From Taklimakanibacter sp050246735 (GTDB taxonomy: Bacteria; Pseudomonadota; Alphaproteobacteria; Rhizobiales; Aestuariivirgaceae): a DNA stretch of 64,000 nucleotides. The stretch lies in contig JBFWVM010000022.1 in the NCBI GenBank assembly GCA_050246735.1, forward strand, positions 32,220 to 96,219, written 5' to 3'. Below, in pieces: positions 51,877 to 61,069 of the stretch; the stretch's first letter is position 1, and each line of letters starts with the position of its first letter. The notes beneath the pieces are model-generated. The model saw only the letters and a list, made by a program, of their open reading frames with translations, did not search any database and had not been told where the DNA came from. Made by a program: the position numbers and the translations under genes.

Positions 51877-52848
51877 ATGCTCAAGAAACTGATCGGCGTC
51901 GCCATCTTCGCCTCATCTCTGGCCCTCGCCGGCCTTGCCGATGCCGGCACGCTGAAGATCGGCCATTCCACCTGGGTCGGCTACGGGCCGTTCTACGTCG
52001 CCCGCGACATGGGCTTCTTCAAGGAGCAAGGGGTGGATGTCGAACTGGTGATCATGGAGGACACGCCGATCAAGATGGGCGCGCTGATGGCCGGCCAGCT
52101 CGATCTCGTCGCCTCCACGGCGGATGAGTTCCCGATCTACATGAAGCCGGGCATCGGGCTTCACTATGTGCTGGCCGTCGACAATTCCAAGGGCGGCGAC
52201 GGCATCGTCGCCCGCAAGGACATCACCAGCATAGAAGCCCTCAAGGGGAAGAAGGTCGCGTTCGAGCAGGGCTCGGTCTCGCAGTTCTTCCTCAATGCGC
52301 TCCTCAAGGACGCAGGGCTGAGCCAGGACGATATCGAACCCGTCAACATGGCGGCCACCGACGCAGGCGTTGCCTTTGCCGCCGGGCAGGTCGATGCGGC
52401 GGTCACCTGGGAGCCGGCCCTCAGCCAGGGCGCCAAGGCGGAGCATGGCCACATCCTCCTGACCAGCGCCGAAAAGCCCGGGCTCATCACCGATGTGGTC
52501 GCGGCGACGGATGCCACGCTCAAGGACAAGGCGGAGGATGTGAAGGGCTTTGTGCGCGCCTGGTACAAGGCGCTCGATTACATCAAGTCCAACCCGGAAA
52601 ACGCCAACATCCTCATGGCCAAGGGTGTGGGCGGCTGGCTCGAGGATCCCAAGGTCTTTGCCGAGACTCTTTCCGGCATCGAATATCTCGACAAGGGCAA
52701 GAACCAGGAGCTGTTCGGGACCGCCGGGGCGCCCGGACAGATCAGCAGAACGCTGGGCGCCGCCCTCGACATCTGGAAAGGCTTCGGCCGCGTCCAGGTC
52801 GATGTCAGGCCCGAGGACATGATCGACTACAGCTTCATCGGTGGGTAG
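51877..52848 (+). CDS. NMT1/TauA-type ABC substrate-binding protein
   Basis: A 323-residue periplasmic protein of the SsuA/TauA/ThiY group. Signal peptide about 1-23 (IGVAIFASSLALAGLADA), then GTLKIGHSTWVGYGPFYVARDMGFFKEQGVDVELV, the hallmark opening. The LMAGQLDLVASTADEFP and GKKVAFEQGSVSQFFL segments complete the fold. Group members bind sulfonates, taurine, thiamine precursors or other small amines and acids. AAAGGAGAGG precedes ATG 51877. First gene of a three-gene ABC operon plus GMC oxidoreductase. Confidence 0.92.
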   Translation: MLKKLIGVAIFASSLALAGLADAGTLKIGHSTWVGYGPFYVARDMGFFKEQGVDVELVIMEDTPIKMGALMAGQLDLVASTADEFPIYMKPGIGLHYVLAVDNSKGGDGIVARKDITSIEALKGKKVAFEQGSVSQFFLNALLKDAGLSQDDIEPVNMAATDAGVAFAAGQVDAAVTWEPALSQGAKAEHGHILLTSAEKPGLITDVVAATDATLKDKAEDVKGFVRAWYKALDYIKSNPENANILMAKGVGGWLEDPKVFAETLSGIEYLDKGKNQELFGTAGAPGQISRTLGAALDIWKGFGRVQVDVRPEDMIDYSFIGG

Positions 52849-52852
52849 GGTC

Positions 52853-53662
52853 ATGACCGCGATGCTGGGCACGATAGACCGCGTACTGACGCCGCGCCGC
52901 GCCATCTCGCCGGCGCTCGGCCTGGGAGCCGGCAGCGCGGTGGCCGCCGTCATCCTCGGAGGTTGGGCGGTCCTCACCTATGGCGGGCTGGCGGACACGA
53001 CTTTCCTCCCCGCCCCGCACAGCGTCGTGAGCGCTTTCTGGAAAGTGTTGCTGGACGGGTCGTTGTTGCGCAACGCCTGGGCCAGCCTCGTCGTCATCAA
53101 TCTCGGCTTTTTCCTGTCGTCCCTGCTCGCCATTCCGCTCGGAATCATGATGGGAAGCTTCCGCATCGTACAGGCCGCCCTCGAGCCCGCGGTCAACTTC
53201 ACCCGCTATCTGCCGGTGACGTCGATGATCCCGCTGCTCATCCTGTGGATCGGCATCGGCATCGAGGAGAAGATCGCCATCATCTTCCTCGGCACCTTCT
53301 TCCAGCAGATCGTGATGTTTGCGGACGTCTCGGCCCGCGTTCCCAACGAGCTGTTCAATGCTGCCTATACGCTGGGTGCCAGCAAAAGACAGGTGATCAC
53401 GCGGGTTCTGCTTCCCGCCACCCTGCCCGGCGTCATCGACACGCTCAGGGTGACCATGGGCTGGGCGTGGACCTATCTCGTCGTCGCCGAGCTCGTCGCC
53501 TCGAGTGCGGGCCTCGGCTACATGAGCATGCAGGCGATGCGCGGCCTGCATGCCGATCTCATCTTCGTCGCCATCCTGGTGATCGGCTTGCTCGGCCTCG
53601 TCACCGACCAGATCTTCAAATGGATCAAGCACGCGGTGCTGCCCTGGGCGCGGCAACGGTAA
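52853..53662 (+). CDS. ABC transporter permease, TauC/SsuC-like
   Basis: A 269-residue permease with six hydrophobic segments. The EAA loop reads NAAYTLGASKRQVITRVLLPATLPGVIDTLR near residue 170 and GLGYMSMQAM near 220, both typical of the sulfonate/nitrate/taurine branch. ATG 52853 follows a GGTAGGG site; the upstream stop is four bases earlier. Works with the ATPase that starts 13 bp downstream. Confidence 0.92.
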   Translation: MTAMLGTIDRVLTPRRAISPALGLGAGSAVAAVILGGWAVLTYGGLADTTFLPAPHSVVSAFWKVLLDGSLLRNAWASLVVINLGFFLSSLLAIPLGIMMGSFRIVQAALEPAVNFTRYLPVTSMIPLLILWIGIGIEEKIAIIFLGTFFQQIVMFADVSARVPNELFNAAYTLGASKRQVITRVLLPATLPGVIDTLRVTMGWAWTYLVVAELVASSAGLGYMSMQAMRGLHADLIFVAILVIGLLGLVTDQIFKWIKHAVLPWARQR

Positions 53663-53674
53663 GGAGCGGATACA

Positions 53675-54460
53675 ATGGGAACTGTCACGGTTGAATCCCT
53701 CGATCTCCGGTTCAAGGCGGGTGCCGGCAGCGATATCATTGCCCTCAACAATCTCTCGATGACGATTCCCGACAAGCAGTTCGCGGTGATCGTCGGTCCT
53801 TCGGGCTGCGGCAAATCGAGTCTGCTCGACATCATTGCCGGCCTGAGGGAGCCGAGCGGCGGCATATGCCGGCTCGACGGCAAGCCGATCGGCGGGCCGG
53901 CCAGGGAGCGCGGCATGGTATTTCAGAACTATTCGCTCTTCCCCTGGCTCACCGTGCTGAAGAACGTGGAGTTTGGCCTGTCGCTGCAGGGAAGGCCGGC
54001 GGGGGAAACGACCGAGCGAGCCCGTCATTATGTCGATGCCGTCGGATTGTCGAGCTTCGAGAATGCCTATCCCAATCAGCTGTCCGGCGGAATGAAGCAG
54101 CGGGTGGCCATTGCCCGGTCGCTGGCCAACGATCCCGAAGTGATCCTCATGGATGAGCCTTTCGGCGCGCTCGACAGCCAGACCCGGTCCGTCATGCAGC
54201 AATTGCTGCTCGGCATCTGGGAGAAGGAGCACAAGACCATCCTGTTCGTGACACACGACATCGACGAGGCGCTTTATCTCGGCGAGAAGGTTTATGTGAT
54301 GTCGGCGCGGCCCGGTCGGATCATCGATACCATCCCTGTCGGTTTCGCGCATCCCCGCGGCTATGAGCTGTCGACCGAGCCCGCCTTCGTCGAGCTCAAG
54401 CGCCGCATCCAGCGCAGCCTGCACGCCGAGGTCCGCAAGGCGCTCGCCGCTGCGGCCTGA
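53675..54460 (+). CDS. ABC transporter ATP-binding protein, TauB/SsuB-like
   Basis: A 261-residue ATPase. Walker A GPSGCGKSS is near residues 44-52, Q-loop FQNYSLFPWLTV, signature LSGGMKQRVAIARSL, Walker B VILMDEPFGALD, H-loop VTHDIDEA. Typical single-domain SsuB/TauB length. It energises the importer; the GMC oxidoreductase gene starts about 40 bp after its stop and is likely cotranscribed. Confidence 0.93.
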   Translation: MGTVTVESLDLRFKAGAGSDIIALNNLSMTIPDKQFAVIVGPSGCGKSSLLDIIAGLREPSGGICRLDGKPIGGPARERGMVFQNYSLFPWLTVLKNVEFGLSLQGRPAGETTERARHYVDAVGLSSFENAYPNQLSGGMKQRVAIARSLANDPEVILMDEPFGALDSQTRSVMQQLLLGIWEKEHKTILFVTHDIDEALYLGEKVYVMSARPGRIIDTIPVGFAHPRGYELSTEPAFVELKRRIQRSLHAEVRKALAAAA

Positions 54461-54498
54461 CTTTCATTCACGGACCGACTTCGCAATTCAGGTGGACC

Positions 54499-56193
54499 AT
54501 GTCTTCCAGAACGGATTCGCAATTCGACTTCATCATCGTCGGCGGGGGTTCCGCCGGATGTGTATTGGCGGCGCGCCTCAGCGAGGCGCATGACAACCGC
54601 GTGCTGCTCCTCGAGGCGGGCCCCCGCGACTGGCATCCGATGATCCACATGCCGACCGGCGAGATCTTCATGGTCGGCAGCAGCGTCGACTGGCAATTCA
54701 AGTCCGAGCCCGAACCGCGGCTTGGCGGCTATCGGGTGCCCTTGCCGCGCGGCAAGGTGCTGGGCGGCAGCTCGTCCATCAACGGTCAGATCTATTGCCG
54801 CGGACATCGTCGCGATTACGACGAGTGGCGGCAGCTCGGCAACGAGGGCTGGGACTGGGAGGGCGTCCTGCCCTATTTCCGCAAGGCCGAGCACTGGAAC
54901 GGGCCGGCAGGTCCGTTGCGCGGGACGGCGGGTCCGCTGCGCACCGCTTTCGGCCGCTACAACAACGGTTTGGTCGAGGCGTTTATCGAAGCCGGCAAGC
55001 AGGCTGGCTATCCCTACAATCCAGACTATAACGGCGCCGATCCGGAAGGATTCGTCTATACCCAATATACCCACACCCATCGCTTTCCCATGCGGTGCTC
55101 GGCGGCGCGCGCCTATGTGTGGCCGGCGCTGAAGCGCAGGAATCTCACTTTATGGACCGGAGCGCGCGCGCAGCGGGTCGTTTTCAGCGGCAAGCGCGCC
55201 GTGGGCGTCGATGTGATCCATCGCGGACGGCGTGTCACGGTGACGGCGGGCCGCGAGGTCATTCTCTCGGCAGGCGCGTACCAGTCGCCGCAGCTCCTGA
55301 TGCTGTCCGGCGCCGGAGATCCGGCCGAACTCGCCCGGCACGATATCGACTGCCGTCACGCGCTGCCCGGCGTCGGAAAAAACCTCCAGGATCATGTGGG
55401 CTCTTACGTCCAGCATCGTTGCCGCAGGCCCGTTACCTACTACAACATGCGCAACCCGCTGAAGCTCGCCCGGGCTGCGGCACAATATGCGCTCATGGGC
55501 CGCGGACCCCTGGCGGTCTTTCCGATGAATGCGATGGCTTTCGTGAAAAGCGACGGATCGCTGGAGCGGCCCGACATTCAGTATTACCTGGTGCCCACGG
55601 CCATGAACCCCAACGGGTCGAAGGACCATTGGCCCACCTATCACGGCTACAGCATTCACTGGTGCGGCTTGCGGCCGGAAAGCCGCGGGCGGGTGGACCT
55701 CAACTCGGCCGACCCGCAGGACGCGCCACGGGTCGTGCACAACTACCTTTCGAACAGGGCGGATCAGGCGCTGAACCGCTACGCCTTCCGCCTGGCTCGC
55801 GATCTCCACGCCCAAAGGGCATTCGATGCGTTTCGCGGCGAGGAGGTCGATCCGGGCCCCGGCTGCGTTTCGGACGCCGACATCGACGCGTTCATGACGA
55901 GGTTCATTTCCTCGCACTACCACCCGGTCGGCACATGCAGGATGGGCGATGACGACATGGCGGTGGTGGATTCGTCCCTGCGCGTCCACGGCCTTCAGGG
56001 CTTGCGGGTCGTCGACGCCTCGATCATGCCGAGGCTGGTCGGGGCCAACACCAATGCGCCCACGATCATGATCGCAGAGAAGGCGGCCGACATGATTGCC
56101 GGTGGCGCTTCGGCGCCGCGAATCCAGGATGAAAAGCACGCGGCGGACTCGTGCAGCCAGGGTCGGGAGGCCGGCGAAAGCCGCGCGGCGTGA
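54499..56193 (+). CDS. GMC family flavoprotein oxidoreductase (choline-dehydrogenase-like)
   Basis: A 564-residue GMC enzyme. The FAD motif IIVGGGSAGCVLAARLSE is near residues 12-30, GMC signature GKVLGGSSSINGQIYCRG near 80, and the C-terminal active-site histidine in SSHYHPVGTCRMGDDDMA with NTNAPTIMIAEKAADMI. These oxidise primary or secondary alcohols and choline-like substrates with FAD. It follows the ABC operon, so it may oxidise the imported compound. It is longer by a C-terminal tail of about 25 residues beyond the usual end. Substrate unknown. Confidence 0.93.
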   Translation: MSSRTDSQFDFIIVGGGSAGCVLAARLSEAHDNRVLLLEAGPRDWHPMIHMPTGEIFMVGSSVDWQFKSEPEPRLGGYRVPLPRGKVLGGSSSINGQIYCRGHRRDYDEWRQLGNEGWDWEGVLPYFRKAEHWNGPAGPLRGTAGPLRTAFGRYNNGLVEAFIEAGKQAGYPYNPDYNGADPEGFVYTQYTHTHRFPMRCSAARAYVWPALKRRNLTLWTGARAQRVVFSGKRAVGVDVIHRGRRVTVTAGREVILSAGAYQSPQLLMLSGAGDPAELARHDIDCRHALPGVGKNLQDHVGSYVQHRCRRPVTYYNMRNPLKLARAAAQYALMGRGPLAVFPMNAMAFVKSDGSLERPDIQYYLVPTAMNPNGSKDHWPTYHGYSIHWCGLRPESRGRVDLNSADPQDAPRVVHNYLSNRADQALNRYAFRLARDLHAQRAFDAFRGEEVDPGPGCVSDADIDAFMTRFISSHYHPVGTCRMGDDDMAVVDSSLRVHGLQGLRVVDASIMPRLVGANTNAPTIMIAEKAADMIAGGASAPRIQDEKHAADSCSQGREAGESRAA

Positions 56194-56256
56194 CCGGATG
56201 GAGATGCCGCTTCAGTCGACTTCGGGCGCGCCCGGGACCAGCCTGGCTGACCGGCC

Positions 56257-57390
56257 TCAGCCTCGATGGGCCGACGGCGAGGCCGTGACATCGCTGTGGG
56301 CGGCGACGTTGATATGCCGCTGCAGGCGGGTGGACTTGCCGATTCCCCAGACGATGGCCGATCTGATGTCGAGCAGCCCGCGCGGCCACCGTGTCCCCAT
56401 GCGGCCATAGAGCCTGGAGAACTTCTGCGTGGCGTCCACGACGGGGCGGTGCCGCGCTTCCCAGGTGCGCAAGGCTTCGGGCACGCTTGCCTGCCGCTTG
56501 AGCTCCTCGGCGAGCACATAGCCCGACTGCATCGCCACGCCGGCCCCCTGGCCGAGATTCGGCGACATGGCATGGGCGGCGTCGCCGATGATGCACACCG
56601 ATCCGCGATACCAGCCCGAGCATGTGACGTCGCTGAAGCCGGCCCAGCGGCCATTGTCCGTGAGCCTTTCGAGATAGGGCCGCAAGGCGGGAAACGAGCG
56701 GATCCATGTCTCCTTGTCCGCCGGCGAGATGCGCCCCGGCGCGTCAGCAGCCGGGCAGCACACGTAAAGATAGACCTTGTCGGGACTGACCGGCACGACG
56801 CCGACCCGCCGCCCGCCGTTCCAGTATTCCAGGGACCGGCCGGCGGCGTCTTCCGGCCGCCGTTCGATCAGATATCGTCCGCAGCCGTCCTCCAGGTCGA
56901 CCACGGCCTTCGTCAATCCGACGGCGGTGCGGACGGCCGAATTCACGCCGTCGGCGCCGACGATGAGATCGGCCTTGACCTCGCTGCCGTCGGCAAATCG
57001 AAGCTCGCCCGCGGGCGTCGCGCCGGTCACCCGCGAATTGGTGACGATCGTCGCGCCGGCCCTCGCGGCGGCATTCGCCAGCGCCTTGTGCAGCTGGCTG
57101 CGCAGGATCGTGAACAGGCGGGTTCCCTGCATCATCCAGCCCGACTGGAGAAGGCGCTCACGCTCGTCGCGTATTTCCCAATACTGGTTGCGCTCGCCGC
57201 CCTCCGTCGCCTCGTCATAGGCGTCGATGGCCTCGAGCACTTTCAGGGCGTTTTCCCACATGAAGATGCCGGCGCCGATCTCGCGCAGCTCCTCGCCCCG
57301 CTCATGGACCCGCACCGTCCAGCCGGCCCGCGCCAATGCCGCCGCTGCCGTCAGTCCCGCAATTCCCGCTCCCGCAATCTCGGCCCGCAT
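56257..57390 (-). CDS. FAD-dependent monooxygenase (salicylate hydroxylase-like)
   Basis: A 377-residue group A flavin monooxygenase. GAGIAGLTAAAALARAG near residues 7-23 is the dinucleotide motif, LIVGADGVNSAVR (DG motif) near 138, and GDAAHAMSPNLGQGAG (GD motif) near 275. These hydroxylate aromatic or N-heterocyclic rings with NAD(P)H and O2. It lies 54 bp downstream of the RbsC-like gene on the same strand and may be in that operon, suggesting an imported aromatic ligand. Confidence 0.9.
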   Translation of the reverse strand: MRAEIAGAGIAGLTAAAALARAGWTVRVHERGEELREIGAGIFMWENALKVLEAIDAYDEATEGGERNQYWEIRDERERLLQSGWMMQGTRLFTILRSQLHKALANAAARAGATIVTNSRVTGATPAGELRFADGSEVKADLIVGADGVNSAVRTAVGLTKAVVDLEDGCGRYLIERRPEDAAGRSLEYWNGGRRVGVVPVSPDKVYLYVCCPAADAPGRISPADKETWIRSFPALRPYLERLTDNGRWAGFSDVTCSGWYRGSVCIIGDAAHAMSPNLGQGAGVAMQSGYVLAEELKRQASVPEALRTWEARHRPVVDATQKFSRLYGRMGTRWPRGLLDIRSAIVWGIGKSTRLQRHINVAAHSDVTASPSAHRG

Positions 57391-57444
57391 GGTCTCAACC
57401 CTTCCGACGATTCCCGATGACGAACATTGTGAACCTCTCGCGCG

Positions 57445-58455
57445 TCACAGGCTGAACTCGGCCAGGAGCCTCTGTCGCAGCCGGTCGGCGACCACCGCGA
57501 AAATCAGGATGGCCCCGATGACGACCATCTGAAGATAGGAGTCGATGCGCGCGAGGTTCATGCCGTTCTGGACCAGGCCGATGAACAGCGCGCCGAGCAC
57601 GGCGCCGCTCACCCGGCCGACGCCGCCGCTCAGGCTGATGCCGCCGATGACGCAGGCGGCGATGGATTCCAGCGGCAGCGAGGCGCCGATATTCGCTTCG
57701 CCGGTCGCCAGCCGCGCCGTCAGCAGCAGTCCCGAGATCGCCGTCAGCGCGCTGCACAGGAGGTAGGCCGCGAGGAGGGTCGAGCGCTCGTTGACGCCCG
57801 ACAGCCGCGCCGCCTTCGGGTTTCCGCCGATGGCATAGAAATAGCGGCCAAGCGTGGTGCGGTTCATGAGGACGTAGAGCAGCCCAACGATGAGCACAGC
57901 CGCGTAGATCGGCACCGGGATGCCGAGAAAGACCCCGAAACCGAATATCGCGCCGAACTCGTCCGGCATGCCGCGCACCGGCGTTCCGGAGGTCAGGTAG
58001 AGCGCCACGCCGAATCCGACCGATGCAAGCCCGAGCGTCATCATGAACGGCGATACGCCGAGATAGGCGACGCCGATGCCGTTGATCAGGCCCATCAGGG
58101 TCGCGCCGAGAAATCCGGCGGCGACGCCCAGCAGGATGACCAGGAAGAGGGCGTCCGGCATTGCGGGCAGGAGGTAGGCCATCACGAGCGCGCAGATCAC
58201 CGAGCTCAGCGCAACCGTGACGCCCACCGACATGTCGATGCCGCCCGTGACCAGCGCGATCATCTGCCCGAGAGCGACGACGACGAGATAGGTGGATTGC
58301 CGCGCGACGTTCGTCAGGTTGCGCGCCGACAGGAAATGCTCGGAAGCCAGCGAAAAGATCACCACCGCCATGACCAGGAGGATCGGCAGGACGCCGATGC
58401 GGGCGAACAGCCTCTTGGCGGTCCTCGACAAGCTTGCGTTGCGGCCGTCAGTCAT
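57445..58455 (-). CDS. ABC transporter permease, RbsC-like
   Basis: A 336-residue permease of the ribose-type group with about nine hydrophobic segments. Conserved segments are ALGQMIALVTGGIDMSVGVTVALSS, TLGRYFYAIGGNPKAARLSGVN and AACVIGGISLSGGVGRVSG. The ATG at 58455 overlaps the ATPase stop by 8 bp. It forms the channel for the TorT-like system; ribose itself is only one of the family's many substrates. Confidence 0.93.
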   Translation of the reverse strand: MTDGRNASLSRTAKRLFARIGVLPILLVMAVVIFSLASEHFLSARNLTNVARQSTYLVVVALGQMIALVTGGIDMSVGVTVALSSVICALVMAYLLPAMPDALFLVILLGVAAGFLGATLMGLINGIGVAYLGVSPFMMTLGLASVGFGVALYLTSGTPVRGMPDEFGAIFGFGVFLGIPVPIYAAVLIVGLLYVLMNRTTLGRYFYAIGGNPKAARLSGVNERSTLLAAYLLCSALTAISGLLLTARLATGEANIGASLPLESIAACVIGGISLSGGVGRVSGAVLGALFIGLVQNGMNLARIDSYLQMVVIGAILIFAVVADRLRQRLLAEFSL

Positions 58456-59995
58456 TGATGCCTCTTTCGAAAAAATGGCCGAGGACGCCTTCCTGGGAGA
58501 TTTCCTCGCCGGCCAGCTCGGCGCGCAGCTCGCCCCGATACATGACATAGGCCCGATGGGCGAGATGAAGGATCTCGGGAAGGTCGGAGGAGATGAGGAG
58601 TATGGCGACGCCCGCCTCGCAGAGGTCGCGCATCATGGCGTAGATCGCGGCCCGCGTTCCCACATCGACGCCGACGGTCGGCTCGTCGAAGATGACGACC
58701 CTGGCCTTGCTCGCCAGCGCCTTGGCGATCATGATCTTCTGCTGATTTCCGCCGGAGAACTGCTCCACCTGCTTTTCGAGATTGGGCGGACGCAGATCGA
58801 CCCGCCGTGAAAGATCGGCCGCGAGCTCCCCCTCGGCCGCAAGCTTGATCCATCCGCGCGCCGACAGATGCGGCTGGAACAGGTTGGCAAGGGCGATGTT
58901 TTCGCGGGCGCTGCGGTTGAGGATGAGGCCTTCGCCGCGGCGGTCGGAGGGAAGATAATATAGTCCGCGCCGGATCAGGTCGCGCACCGGCGCCCGGGTC
59001 ACGTCTTCGCCGTCGAGCCGGATTTTGCCCTGCCGCAACTTTTCGAGGCCGAAGCAGGCGCGCCCGACATCGCCCTTGCCGGAGCCGACCAGGCCGGCGA
59101 GGCCCACCACCTCGCCGCCGCGCACCGCGATGCTCACCTTGCGGACGGTCTGGCGCCGGGTGGTGAGATCGTCGACCTCGAGGCGGATGTCGGCCGGCCG
59201 GTGTCCGATGCTGGGGAAGACCTGATCGATGACGCGTCCGGTCATCAGTTCGATCAGGCGCTCGTCGCTGACTTCGCCGGCGGCCACCGTGGCGATTTTC
59301 CGCCCGTCGCGCAGAACCGTCAGCCGGTCGCCGATCCGCCTGATCTCGCCCATCCGGTGGGTGATGTAGATGACCCCGACGCCGTCTCCTTTCGCCGCGG
59401 CGATGAGGGCGAAGAGCCGGTCGGTTTCCCTTTCGGTGAGCGAGGCCGTCGGCTCGTCGAGAATGAGGATGGTGGGCGGTGCGCGAAACACCTTGGCGAT
59501 CTCGACCATTTGCTGCTCGGCGCGCGACAGATAGGCGACCTGGCTGTCGGCGCGCAGCGGGAAGCCGAGCCGGTCGAGGATGTCCTGCGCCTGCCGTCTG
59601 GTCCGGCTCCTGCTCGTCAGGCCCAGCCACTTTTCTTCCTCGCCGAGAAATATGTTCTCGGCAACGGTCAGTTGCGGGACGAGGGAGAATTCCTGGTAGA
59701 CCGCATTGATGCCGCTGGCGCGTGCCTGCTGGACCGAGTCGAACTCCACGGCCTTGCCGCCGACGCGGATCGTGCCCGAGCTTGGCCGCTGGGCGCCCGA
59801 CACCAGTCCGATCAGCGTCGATTTGCCCGCGCCGTTCTCGCCGAAAAGGACATGGACCTCGCCGGGCCTGAGATCGAAATCGACATCGCGCAGCGCCTCG
59901 ACCCCCGGATAGCGCTTGCAAAGTCCTCTCAATTCCAGGAGCGGATGTTCCCCGGCGGTGTCCGCCGGGGACGCGTGTGATGCGGTCGCAGTCAA
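58448..59995 (-). CDS. ABC transporter ATP-binding protein, RbsA-like two-domain
   Basis: A 515-residue duplicated ATPase of the sugar-import group. Domain 1: Walker A FGENGAGKSTL, signature YLSRAEQQMVEIAKVF, Walker B ILILDEPTASLTE. Domain 2: degenerate Walker A GLVGSGKGD, signature QFSGGNQQKIMIAKAL, Walker B VVIFDEPTVGVD. It begins at TTG 59995 with no obvious ribosome site, so the true start may be a few codons later. It sits between the TorT-like binding protein gene and the permease gene. Confidence 0.92.
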   Translation of the reverse strand: MTATASHASPADTAGEHPLLELRGLCKRYPGVEALRDVDFDLRPGEVHVLFGENGAGKSTLIGLVSGAQRPSSGTIRVGGKAVEFDSVQQARASGINAVYQEFSLVPQLTVAENIFLGEEEKWLGLTSRSRTRRQAQDILDRLGFPLRADSQVAYLSRAEQQMVEIAKVFRAPPTILILDEPTASLTERETDRLFALIAAAKGDGVGVIYITHRMGEIRRIGDRLTVLRDGRKIATVAAGEVSDERLIELMTGRVIDQVFPSIGHRPADIRLEVDDLTTRRQTVRKVSIAVRGGEVVGLAGLVGSGKGDVGRACFGLEKLRQGKIRLDGEDVTRAPVRDLIRRGLYYLPSDRRGEGLILNRSARENIALANLFQPHLSARGWIKLAAEGELAADLSRRVDLRPPNLEKQVEQFSGGNQQKIMIAKALASKARVVIFDEPTVGVDVGTRAAIYAMMRDLCEAGVAILLISSDLPEILHLAHRAYVMYRGELRAELAGEEISQEGVLGHFFERGIND

Positions 59996-60004
59996 GGCGG
60001 CTAC

Positions 60005-61069
60005 TTAGTCCACGGTGAAGACCGGCTGGAATCCCGACGGTGCGATCGTGGAGGTGGGATCGAAGCTGCCGATGTTGTTCTGATCGACGACATAGAGCTT
60101 GGGCCCCACATGCTTGAGATAGTCTTTCTTCTCGAGGATCCGCACCGCCTGATCGACGCCGATGCGCGACTGGATGACCGCGGAATCGGTCGGCGCCGCG
60201 AGGACGCTCTTCTCCTTGATCAGGCTGACGATGCCCGGGGTCATGTAATATGAGACGATCTTGACCTTGTCCTGGAGGCTGCGCTCTTTCAGCACCTGGA
60301 TCGCCGCTTCGGCGGTCACCGCCGTGCCGACAACATAGGAGATGTCGGGATGCGCCTCGAGGGCGTCCTCGACCAGCTTGAGCTGCACCTCCTTGCCCGT
60401 GTCGCCGTATCTGGTCTCGACGACCTCGATATCGCTGTTTTTTATGGCGTCGAGGAAGCCTTGATTTCCGGCCTCGACCCATCCGGCGCCCGCCGGGCCC
60501 GGGAACCAGCCCACCTTGACCTTGCCCGACCCCGCCGGATGGGCTTTCGCCAGATAGGCCCCCGCGGCGGCGCCCATTTCCCCGAAGGACACGAGCGACT
60601 TCGCCGCGATGTCGGTGGAGGTGACGCCGTTCACGAGATCGATCACCGGCACGCCCTGGCCGGCCAGTTCCTTGATCAGGTTGTTGAGCCCGTCCTGGGA
60701 GATGGCGCCCAGCAGCACGGCCTGCGCGCCGGCCGCCACGCAATCCTCGATCTGCGAGATCTGCTTGCTCAGGTTAGTGTATCCGCCGGCCTCGACGACC
60801 GTCATCTTCACGCCCTGGCGCTTGGCCTCTTCGGTGACGCCGTAGTCGACGGCGATCCAGTAGTCGTCCTTGAGATGGGGAACCGATACGCAGAGATTCA
60901 ACTTCTCGGAGGCCTTCTCGAGAGGCGTGTAGTCCACGGCCTTGCGGGGGCTGGCCATGTCGAAGGGAGGATCCCACTCCTCGACGGCGATCGGGTACCA
61001 GTCGGATTGCGCGTGGGCGAAGCCCGTAATCGCGGCTAAGGCGGCAGCGGCCAATAAAGTCCGTTTCAT
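60005..61069 (-). CDS. TorT-like periplasmic binding protein of an ABC importer
   Basis: A 354-residue type 1 periplasmic-binding protein. Signal peptide about 1-20 (TLLAAAALAAITGFAHA). The segments WYPIAVEEWDPPFDMASPR, VPHLKDDYWIAVDYGVTEEAKRQGV, YTNLSKQISQIEDCVAAGAQ and GAISQDGLNNLI match the TorT family, whose E. coli member senses TMAO for the TorS kinase. Here there is no torS or torR; the neighbours are ABC subunits, so it likely delivers a ligand for import. GGAGTG precedes ATG 61069, which overlaps the amidohydrolase stop. Confidence 0.88.
   Translation of the reverse strand: MKRTLLAAAALAAITGFAHAQSDWYPIAVEEWDPPFDMASPRKAVDYTPLEKASEKLNLCVSVPHLKDDYWIAVDYGVTEEAKRQGVKMTVVEAGGYTNLSKQISQIEDCVAAGAQAVLLGAISQDGLNNLIKELAGQGVPVIDLVNGVTSTDIAAKSLVSFGEMGAAAGAYLAKAHPAGSGKVKVGWFPGPAGAGWVEAGNQGFLDAIKNSDIEVVETRYGDTGKEVQLKLVEDALEAHPDISYVVGTAVTAEAAIQVLKERSLQDKVKIVSYYMTPGIVSLIKEKSVLAAPTDSAVIQSRIGVDQAVRILEKKDYLKHVGPKLYVVDQNNIGSFDPTSTIAPSGFQPVFTVD

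Noticed and set aside
57445..61069. TMAO reductase regulatory system (tor)
   Set aside because: The TorT-like protein is the only tor-type element; its neighbours are ABC importer genes, not torS, torR or torCAD.
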